From Leptolyngbyaceae cyanobacterium CSSed165cm_216 (GTDB lineage: Bacteria > Cyanobacteriota > Cyanobacteriia > Phormidesmidales > Phormidesmidaceae): a DNA stretch of 17,665 nucleotides. Shown here piece by piece: positions 1 through 5,476 of the stretch; within the stretch, counting starts at the first letter, position 1; each line of letters begins with the position of its first letter. The notes beneath the pieces are model-generated. The model was not told where the DNA came from and did no database searches. It worked only from the letters and a program-made list of their open reading frames with translations. The position numbers were made by a program, and so were the translations under genes. The stretch covers positions 1-17,665 of the forward strand of contig SLIY01000440.1 of NCBI GenBank assembly GCA_007135385.1, written 5' to 3'.

Positions 1-174
1 GCGACCGTGAACAAAACTTGAAGGTGGCCACTTGTACTAGTTTAGTCTGAGCTTATCCAGGAATAGATTGAAAACAATACCCTAAAGAAGAAAATTATTG
101 ATCCTAAGTATGCCCCGATCTTGCCGCCTATGGGCAAGGGTTTCCCTGAGAATTTCATTAAGAGTGTTTTAGTC

Positions 175-855
175 ATGTTTACCGGCCTCATTCAAGCGAT
201 TGGCACCCTCACCCACAGCAGCCCCAGCCAACTGACCATCCAGTGGGCCTCGGCTAGCCATCCGGCCATGGCTGACATTGCCCTGGGGGATAGCATTGCC
301 GTGAACGGTATCTGCCTAACCGCCGAAACAGTTCTTCCTCAGGGGTTTGTGGCGACTGTTTCTCCAGAAACCCTGGATCGCACGGCCCTAGGGAAGCTGG
401 CCGACGGCAGCCGGGTTAACCTCGAGTCCTCCCTGCGGGTGGGCAGCAAAATTGGCGGCCACTTTGTCACCGGCCACATTGATGGGCAGGGGGTCTTAGA
501 ATCAGCCACCGCCACCGATAACGCCTGGACCTTAAGCTTTACGGTGCCCGATCGCCGTGTAGCTCGCTACATTGTGCCTAAGGGAAGTATTGCCGTGAAT
601 GGCATTAGCCTCACCGTGGCTGACTGTAGCCCCAGTGGTGACTGGTTTGCGGTAGCTGTGATTCCTGTCACCTATCGGGAAACCACCTTACAGGACCTGC
701 GCCCTGGCCAATCGGTCAACCTGGAAGGGGATGTGTTGGGTAAGTATGTGGAGAAGTTTCTACAGGCAGAACCAGGCCTCAACGGAGGACAGAGTGAGGG
801 GCCGGGCCACGACATGATTTCCCCTGACTTTTTAGTGGAGCATGGCTATGGCTAG
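175..855 (+). CDS. ribE: Riboflavin synthase, alpha subunit
   Basis: This enzyme dismutates two molecules of 6,7-dimethyl-8-ribityllumazine to riboflavin and a pyrimidinedione, the last step of cytosolic riboflavin synthesis. The 226-residue protein starts with the family signature MFTGLIQ, which fixes the start at the ATG at 175. An in-frame codon 54 bases upstream would add 18 residues before this signature and is unlikely. Two tandem lumazine-binding domains are visible, residues about 1-97 and 98-195, each with its own VNGI(C/S)LT motif. GGHFVTGHIDG lies between them, as expected for the trimer of beta-barrels. The tail after about residue 200 is variable in the family. No other rib gene is next to it. 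Its TAG stop overlaps the stop of the convergent glycosyltransferase in the palindrome CTAG. I see no Shine-Dalgarno sequence and no clear FMN riboswitch in the 174 bases upstream. Confidence 0.95.
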   Translation: MFTGLIQAIGTLTHSSPSQLTIQWASASHPAMADIALGDSIAVNGICLTAETVLPQGFVATVSPETLDRTALGKLADGSRVNLESSLRVGSKIGGHFVTGHIDGQGVLESATATDNAWTLSFTVPDRRVARYIVPKGSIAVNGISLTVADCSPSGDWFAVAVIPVTYRETTLQDLRPGQSVNLEGDVLGKYVEKFLQAEPGLNGGQSEGPGHDMISPDFLVEHGYG

Positions 856-2273
856 GGCCAAGACGGAATCAGCCAGCGGCGCTGCAGGGCTTCGGTAGAG
901 AGGGGCAGCCCCAGGTATAGGGGGAGCCAAAACCAAAAGCTGAGGGCGATCGCCCCCAACACCACCCAGCCCCAAACCCGATAGCGAGGATCTAGCCACC
1001 AGCGGCTCAATAGCCAGGCCAGGGCGATTGTGCTAAATACCACGATCCCTAAGGCGTGGTAAAGAAAGGTGCAGCGATTGACCCAGGCCCAGGGTAACCA
1101 GTGAGCGGCGTAGTTGACCAAAATAAAGCTAGCGACGGGTTGAGATCTTCCCTGAGACCGGTGACCCTGAGACCGATGACTCTGAGCCAACTTTGCAATT
1201 GACTTACCGCCATACCCCAGTAGCAGCGCCAGGACCGCTGCAGTCGATAGCCACCACAGCACCGGGTTGCCCAGGGCATGTAGGGTATATATGGTCCCTG
1301 GGTTGTCCACGGGGTTCAGAATCGTGTTGGGGGGCGTTATCCCGACCACCTGGTAAAAGTAGGCCACGGGGCGTAGTAGCAGGGGCCAGGTATACCAACT
1401 TGAGCAGTAGGGATGGACAGCATTACCCCCATCCAGAGACTGGTGGTAACGCCATAGCTGCTGGTGCACCCCCAGCAAAGATACCTGGGCTAACCCCAGG
1501 TGAGGTAACCACAGGAGGCCATAGGTGATTAGGGGAACCAGGATCAGGGCCACCAGACGCGCCCCCACTTGAGAGGTCGGTGGTTTGGCCACTGGTTGAG
1601 GTTGCCAATGACCCAACTCCAGCAGCACCACCGCCAACCAAAACCCAGCAAAATTCCACTTGACGCTGATGGCCGCCCCCAGACAAACCCCTGCCGCCAA
1701 AGCCCAAAGCCGCGATGGTTTAGGGTTAAGGGGCGATCGCTGTCCTTGTAACCAGCAGCACTGCCCCACCAGCCCTAGCCATAGCCCAAACAGGTTAATT
1801 AACCCCAGCCGTGACTCCACCAGGGTTAACCCTTCCAGGCTCAGTAGCAGGGCAACCATCAGGCTAAACCCCACCCGCCGCTGGCGGGGATAGGCGGCAC
1901 TGAGCTGTAACCCCAGCCATGCCGCCACCAGCGGCACCGTGGCCCCCACCACAGCGTTCAACCAACGAAAGCTAAGGGGGCTAATGGTTTGATCATCAAC
2001 GGCGATCGGAGGCCAGTTAAGCCAAGCCGCCGGTCCCCGACTCAGCCAAATTCCCAGGGCAATCAGATATTTTCCCAGCGGCGGATGAGCATCAAAGCGA
2101 GGGATGTGATCCAGATAATCCAGCGCAAAGGGGACATAGTAGACCTCATCAAACACCAGCGTATGTAGCTGACCCAAACCCCACAACCGCAGTCCCAAGG
2201 CCAAGCCGCCTATGGCCATCAGACCTAAGCCGAAAGGATTGAGCGTCGATAAGTTGGGTCGTTGGAAAGCCAC
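852..2273 (-). CDS. PMT-family (GT39-type) membrane glycosyltransferase
   Basis: This is a polytopic membrane protein of about 473 residues that resembles dolichyl-phosphate-mannose protein mannosyltransferases and related lipid-carrier-dependent glycosyltransferases. After the first hydrophobic segment it carries FDEVYYVPFALDYL, with the acidic DE pair (D42-E43 from the chosen start) that is catalytic in the first extracytoplasmic loop of PMT enzymes. It is followed by DAHPPLGKYLIALG, also typical. Many hydrophobic helices follow, and the C-terminal part (CTFLYHALGIVVF onward) looks like the four-helix PMT C-terminal region. It probably moves a sugar from a polyprenyl-phosphate carrier to a protein or envelope acceptor; the acceptor cannot be read from sequence. 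I chose the GTG at 2273. A TTG at 2339 would extend the frame through a short palindromic spacer repeat (2322-2335), and an ATG at 2219 is a third option. The gene is convergent with ribE. Confidence 0.85.
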   Translation of the reverse strand: MAFQRPNLSTLNPFGLGLMAIGGLALGLRLWGLGQLHTLVFDEVYYVPFALDYLDHIPRFDAHPPLGKYLIALGIWLSRGPAAWLNWPPIAVDDQTISPLSFRWLNAVVGATVPLVAAWLGLQLSAAYPRQRRVGFSLMVALLLSLEGLTLVESRLGLINLFGLWLGLVGQCCWLQGQRSPLNPKPSRLWALAAGVCLGAAISVKWNFAGFWLAVVLLELGHWQPQPVAKPPTSQVGARLVALILVPLITYGLLWLPHLGLAQVSLLGVHQQLWRYHQSLDGGNAVHPYCSSWYTWPLLLRPVAYFYQVVGITPPNTILNPVDNPGTIYTLHALGNPVLWWLSTAAVLALLLGYGGKSIAKLAQSHRSQGHRSQGRSQPVASFILVNYAAHWLPWAWVNRCTFLYHALGIVVFSTIALAWLLSRWWLDPRYRVWGWVVLGAIALSFWFWLPLYLGLPLSTEALQRRWLIPSWP

Positions 2274-2321
2274 GGATGAGAAGAAGGAAGAGGAAAGAAC
2301 GAAGAGAACCCATTCAAAATA

Positions 2322-2335
2322 CCCTTCGGGAAGGG
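2322..2335. repeat. Short palindrome CCCTTC-GG-GAAGGG
   Basis: Two perfect 6-base arms separated by two bases. Small palindromes of this kind are scattered through cyanobacterial spacers. Its presence here argues that the glycosyltransferase reading frame does not start as far out as 2339. Confidence 0.6.
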
Positions 2336-2345
2336 CCAAACCCTA

Positions 2346-2359
2346 CAAAATTCAAAATT
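2346..2359. repeat. Heptamer tandem repeat, CAAAATT x2
   Basis: Two perfect head-to-tail CAAAATT units with period 7. It resembles the short tandemly repeated repetitive (STRR) heptamers known from filamentous cyanobacteria, and it is close in sequence to the CAAAACT run at 2408-2428. Confidence 0.6.
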
Positions 2360-2360
2360 T

Positions 2361-2405
2361 CTCCTCCGGAGCTGCTTCGCGTAGGCGTAGCCAGTCCGAA
2401 GGACT
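2361..2405. repeat. Interspersed hairpin element related to the 73-bp repeat
   Basis: This stretch opens with CTCCTCCGGAGCTGCTTCGCG, a close relative of the core of the tandem repeat at 2502-2665, then diverges through TAGGCGTAGCC. It ends in a small hairpin with arms AGTCC (2393-2397) and GGACT (2401-2405) around GAA. Elements of this style are common in cyanobacterial spacers. Confidence 0.5.
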
Positions 2406-2407
2406 TA

Positions 2408-2428
2408 CAAAACTCAAAACTCAAAACT
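2408..2428. repeat. Heptamer tandem repeat, CAAAACT x3
   Basis: Three perfect CAAAACT units, at 2408, 2415 and 2422. This is an STRR-type heptamer array lying between the two groups of hairpin elements. Confidence 0.7.
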
Positions 2429-2451
2429 CCCTCCCTCCCCATTCCCCGCCC

Positions 2452-2473
2452 GGGCAGACACCCAGGTCTGCCC
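2452..2473. repeat. Inverted repeat, 8-bp arms
   Basis: Arms GGGCAGAC (2452-2459) and GTCTGCCC (2466-2473) are perfectly complementary around a 6-base loop. There is no T-tract on either side, so it is more likely an interspersed repeat than an intrinsic terminator. Confidence 0.6.
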
Positions 2474-2501
2474 CTACCCTCCCATCTCCCCATCTCCCCC
2501 G

Positions 2502-2665
2502 CCTCTTCAACTCCCACCCTTCGACTCCGTTACTCCTCCGGAGCCGCTTCGCGAACAGGGCTCCGCCTCCCACACCTCTTCACCTCCCACCCTTCGACTC
2601 CGTTACTCCTCCGGAGCCGCTTCGCGAACAGGGCTCCGCCTCCCACACCTCTTCACCTCCCACCC
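2502..2665. repeat. 73-bp tandem repeat, about 2.2 copies, each with a hairpin core
   Basis: Copy 1 is 2502-2574 and copy 2 is 2575-2647; they differ at one position (A at 2510, C at 2583). A third copy is cut off after 18 bases (2648-2665). Each full unit has a perfect 7-bp stem, CGGAGCC/GGCTCCG (2539-2545 with 2559-2565, and 2612-2618 with 2632-2638). The 13-base loop contains the palindrome TTCGCGAA. The near identity of the copies points to recent duplication. Confidence 0.85.
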
Positions 2666-2781
2666 CCCGGATCCACCCCTCCCACAATAGCCAACCAAAG
2701 CGGTATGATTAATGACTGCAAACAACTGTCTAGCCATTGACCGCTGGACTGATGACCTCTGAACCCCTCAGCCTAGTTGGC

Positions 2782-2787
2782 AAGGAG
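2782..2787 (+). promoter_or_regulatory. Ribosome binding site deciding the TPR gene start
   Basis: AAGGAG sits 7 bases upstream of the GTG at 2795. This favours that GTG over the in-frame TTG at 2777, which lies upstream of the site. The start also gives a normal signal peptide (MKRSYG then a hydrophobic run). Confidence 0.75.
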
Positions 2788-2794
2788 ATGTCCT

Positions 2795-3952
2795 GTGAAA
2801 CGGAGCTATGGTATTGCAAGTGTTCTGATTACCCTGCTCAGCGGTTGGGGAACCGCTGCTGTGGCAGCCCCATCAGTGCAGACAAGCGCGATGCCCCAAA
2901 CTGCGGCGGCGGAGGTAATTTGGCTGGCCCAAAATGGCTCGTCAAACCTCAGTGAGGCCCAACAGGAGCAGGTCGATGATCTGTTGATTGAAGGCCAAGA
3001 GCGGGTTAAGGCGAGGGACTATGCTGGCGCGATCACAATCTACGAGCAGGCTGCGGCCATCGATCGTCAAAACCCTCGTCTGTTTTCTGGTATTGGCTAC
3101 TTGCACATTCAGCAAAGTAACTATGGCGAAGCCGCTACGGCCTATCGTCGGGCTATTGCTTTGGATAATCGCAATCTAGCGTTTCGCTATGGGCTGGCCC
3201 ATAGTCTATATCGCAATGACCAACTGGACGAAGCGGTGCAGGTCTATCGTGACATTTTAGATATTAATCCTCGGGAAACCGATGCTCACTTGGGTATCGG
3301 TGGCATTCAGCTACAGCGTCAGGACTATGAGGGAGCCCTAGCCACCTATCGTACCCTGACTCGGATCGCCCCGGGGAATGCCAAGGTTTATGAAGCGCTG
3401 GGCACCCTTTACATTCAGCAAGAAAACTACGACCAAGCCCTATCCTATCTACGCCAGGGGCTGCAGGCGAACCCAAACCAGGGCAGCTTATATGCCAGCA
3501 TTGCCAATATCTATCTGATTCAAGATAACCCAGAGGCCGCCAAAGAAAATCTGGAACGAGCCCTGGCGGCTGAACCGGGCAATGCCCAGGCTCAACACCA
3601 AATGGGGTATTTGCTCTATCAAGCGGGCGATCGCGACGAAGCTTACCACTATCTGATGCGGGCGGTGCGGCTTAATCCTGACCTGGTGACAGCCCATGCT
3701 CTGCTGGGGGGAATGCTGCTGGAACGGGAGCGCTATCTGCAAGCGGTGATCTCTTATCGGACGGTGGTCAATGCTAGACCCAGCGATCCAGCAGCCTATT
3801 ACAACCTCGGGTTAGCCCTTTGGGGCCAAGGGTTCCAAGGACAGGCGGTGACCAACATAGAAACAGCCGCCTATCTGTACGAACGTCAAGGGGATGATGC
3901 TGGGGCTGAACGGGCCAGAGGATTGATTAATTTTTGGGGTGTGGAACGATAA
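2795..3952 (+). CDS. Exported TPR-repeat protein (nine TPRs)
   Basis: The protein has 385 residues. The N-terminus is a signal peptide: basic MKRSYG, a hydrophobic core, then a likely signal peptidase I site after AVA, so the mature protein should be periplasmic or membrane-associated. The rest is almost entirely tetratricopeptide repeats. I count nine consecutive 34-residue units, from VDDLLIEGQERVKARDYAGA to the AAYYNLGLALWGQGFQGQA unit, most with the usual G/A at position 8 and P near the end. TPR solenoids are protein-binding scaffolds, and no catalytic domain is present. The C-terminus ends in a short helix after the last repeat. It is convergent with the ExbD/ExbB genes across a 30-base gap holding a hairpin. 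Periplasmic TPR proteins occur with ExbBD-type machines in several bacteria, so a partnership is possible but only inferred. Confidence 0.88.
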   Translation: MKRSYGIASVLITLLSGWGTAAVAAPSVQTSAMPQTAAAEVIWLAQNGSSNLSEAQQEQVDDLLIEGQERVKARDYAGAITIYEQAAAIDRQNPRLFSGIGYLHIQQSNYGEAATAYRRAIALDNRNLAFRYGLAHSLYRNDQLDEAVQVYRDILDINPRETDAHLGIGGIQLQRQDYEGALATYRTLTRIAPGNAKVYEALGTLYIQQENYDQALSYLRQGLQANPNQGSLYASIANIYLIQDNPEAAKENLERALAAEPGNAQAQHQMGYLLYQAGDRDEAYHYLMRAVRLNPDLVTAHALLGGMLLERERYLQAVISYRTVVNARPSDPAAYYNLGLALWGQGFQGQAVTNIETAAYLYERQGDDAGAERARGLINFWGVER

Positions 3953-3973
3953 CCAGGGAGTAAACTCCCTGGT
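3952..3973. terminator. Hairpin between convergent TPR and exbD genes
   Basis: ACCAGGGAG and CTCCCTGGT form a perfect 9-bp stem around TAAA, starting at the last base of the TPR gene's stop codon. It sits in the only gap between two convergent genes, so it may serve both directions. No T-run follows on either strand, so it is not a classic intrinsic terminator. Confidence 0.55.
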
Positions 3974-3982
3974 GGTTATGGC

Positions 3983-4576
3983 TTAGGGATCGTCAAAGGG
4001 ACTCTGGGGAGAGGGGGCAGGGTCCCCAAATGGATCGCTGGGCTCAAAAGGAAAGGGTTCATCTTCTGGGAAAAAGGGATCCGTTCCTGGAAAATCTTCA
4101 AAATTCTCAGGGAAAGGATCTAGGGCTTCAGGATCCCCTAGGTCCACATCCCTAGGTAATGTGGCTAAGGCAACGCGATCGCCTCCGACAGACCGCAGCA
4201 AGTCAAGCACGGTGACCACATCTTCATAGCGGGCATCCCGAGAGGCATAAAGTACAATCAGCCCCCCAGGGTTCACCTGACTAAATTGCAACAATACGTC
4301 ATAGAGCAAATCCAGGGTTACCGGTTGCTGATCAAGATAGGTTTGGCCCAAGCTGTCAACGCTGACATAGAGGCGATCGCCAACCGCCCCATCTACCTGC
4401 CCAGGGATAGGCTCGCCGGTCTCTGCCGACGGTAAATCTAGCTCAATGGCTTGCTGGCGGGTTAATCCCACCGCCGCCAAAATAAAAAAGGTGAGAATGC
4501 AAAAAATGACGTCAATCAGCGGCACAATTTCTAGCCGTACGTCTTCGGACGGGGTTTCAAGTAGATCTACTTTCAT
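3983..4576 (-). CDS. exbD: ExbD/TolR-family biopolymer transport protein with a DPF-rich tail
   Basis: The protein has 197 residues and is the proton-motive-force coupling subunit of an ExbB-ExbD type complex. The N-terminus is cytoplasmic (residues 1-16). A single membrane helix follows at about 17-39, containing the motif PLIDVIFCILTFFIL, in which D22 is the conserved protonatable aspartate. The periplasmic ExbD/TolR domain runs to about residue 142. Residues 144-197 are an extra proline- and acid-rich tail with repeated DPF/EPF-type motifs, beyond the usual end of the family. The start overlaps the exbB stop in ATGA (4573-4576), so the two are translationally coupled. No TonB or TolA gene is in the window, so the energised partner is unknown; ferric or other metal uptake is the usual role of the family. 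Confidence 0.9.
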   Translation of the reverse strand: MKVDLLETPSEDVRLEIVPLIDVIFCILTFFILAAVGLTRQQAIELDLPSAETGEPIPGQVDGAVGDRLYVSVDSLGQTYLDQQPVTLDLLYDVLLQFSQVNPGGLIVLYASRDARYEDVVTVLDLLRSVGGDRVALATLPRDVDLGDPEALDPFPENFEDFPGTDPFFPEDEPFPFEPSDPFGDPAPSPQSPFDDP

Positions 4577-5328
4577 AGGGAAGACGATTCGGGGGACGAC
4601 ATTGAATCAGGGGGATTGACCGGTTCGACAGTGGTCTCAGCCGGGGCCGGGGGGGGAACCGTGATCGGCCCAGGCATCACAACACTACCCGGGCTTTCCT
4701 GATTTTGGGCCCAACTTTGACGGTACAGCAGCTCTAATTCACTGCCAGCCTGGCGAAACATTTTAGCTTGGCCAAAGATAAACCCCTGAAACAAACGATA
4801 AAACGCCAAAGCGGTAATCGCAATCACCAAGCCAGCCGCCGTGCTAATCAAGGCTTCAGCAATGCCCAGAGAGGTACCAGCCGTGGCGTCACCGCTGCCC
4901 AAGTCGCTAATTTGAATTGAGCCAAGGGAATTGATTAGCCCCAATACCGTCCCGAGTAGCCCCAGCAAAGGAGACAGCGCAATCACGGCTTCCAGAATTT
5001 TGTCCCCTTTGCCCATGGCAGCCAACTCTTCGTTGGCGGCCGTTTCTAGGGCCAGCCGAAATACCTCCGGTTCGGGGGATTGTAGCCGCAGAGGAGCCGA
5101 TAGAAACCGTCCCATGGGCAACATATTAGAGCGCACAGCAATGTCAGCGGCGGCGGGCCAGTCACGACGGGCCGCTTCTATCACCCGACCAGAGACTTCC
5201 CGCTCGCGGGTTAAAATTCGTGACCAAAACCAGATACGCTCTAGGATCGTTCCTACCGCCAGGATCGAGAGCAATAGCAGGGGCCACATGGCAATGCCGC
5301 CCCGGGCAAATAGCTCAGGTATATTCAC
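4573..5328 (-). CDS. exbB: MotA/TolQ/ExbB-family proton channel protein
   Basis: The protein has 251 residues and is the multi-helix partner of ExbD, forming the inner-membrane proton channel. Three membrane segments are visible, at about 13-34, 111-135 and 154-178. A cytoplasmic loop (about 40-105) separates the first two. The helix pair carries the family signatures LSPLLGLLGTVLGLINSL and GIAEALISTAAGLVIAI. The C-terminus (about 211-251) is a proline-rich tail that looks disordered. The start is a GTG at 5328 preceded by a strong AGGAGG Shine-Dalgarno sequence. It overlaps exbD by four bases and is the first gene of this two-gene operon. It is divergent from tex across 148 bases. Confidence 0.92.
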   Translation of the reverse strand: MNIPELFARGGIAMWPLLLLSILAVGTILERIWFWSRILTREREVSGRVIEAARRDWPAAADIAVRSNMLPMGRFLSAPLRLQSPEPEVFRLALETAANEELAAMGKGDKILEAVIALSPLLGLLGTVLGLINSLGSIQISDLGSGDATAGTSLGIAEALISTAAGLVIAITALAFYRLFQGFIFGQAKMFRQAGSELELLYRQSWAQNQESPGSVVMPGPITVPPPAPAETTVEPVNPPDSMSSPESSSL

Positions 5329-5333
5329 AAGAT

Positions 5334-5339
5334 CCTCCT
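5334..5339 (-). promoter_or_regulatory. Strong ribosome binding site of exbB
   Basis: On the minus strand AGGAGG lies five bases before the GTG at 5328. It supports the GTG as the true start and is unusually strong for this window, where most genes have no visible Shine-Dalgarno sequence. Confidence 0.75.
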
Positions 5340-5351
5340 ATTACCACAGCA

Positions 5352-5381
5352 GCTTTGTTGGGTGGGTTGCTCCGACAAAGC
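5352..5381. repeat. Inverted repeat in the exbB-tex divergent spacer
   Basis: GCTTTGT (5352-5358) and ACAAAGC (5375-5381) form a perfect 7-bp stem around a 16-base loop. It lies in the presumed 5' leader of exbB, just upstream of its Shine-Dalgarno sequence. It may be an interspersed repeat or a leader hairpin; nothing further supports a regulatory role. Confidence 0.4.
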
Positions 5382-5476
5382 ATAACAATTGTAGTGAGTT
5401 TTAGGAGCTATCGCTTTTTGTGAAGGAGAGCATTTCTGCCGATACCATAGGAAACTGAGCTTTAAATAGTTAACCC

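Larger units (their letters stand above)
2274..2794. other. Repeat-rich intergenic spacer
   Basis: This 521-base spacer lies between divergent genes (glycosyltransferase on minus, TPR protein on plus) and holds no credible gene. It is a mosaic of cyanobacterial short repeats: a CCCTTC-GG-GAAGGG palindrome (2322-2335), two CAAAATT heptamers (2346-2359), three CAAAACT heptamers (2408-2428), a GTCTGCCC hairpin (2452-2473), a C-rich tract (2471-2500) and a 73-bp tandem hairpin repeat (2502-2665). Open frames through it are rich in Pro, Ser and Thr, with no family resemblance. The promoter of the TPR gene probably lies in 2666-2780, but I cannot place it. Confidence 0.7.

Noticed and set aside
1..174. 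FMN riboswitch in front of riboflavin synthase
   Set aside because: I cannot find the conserved RFN helices, and the 174 bases available are short and A+T-rich in places.
2212..2740. Long plus-strand reading frames of 154-166 codons across the repeat spacer
   Set aside because: They are Pro/Ser/Arg-rich translations of the 73-bp tandem repeat and C-rich tracts, with internal duplication matching the DNA repeat and no family resemblance.
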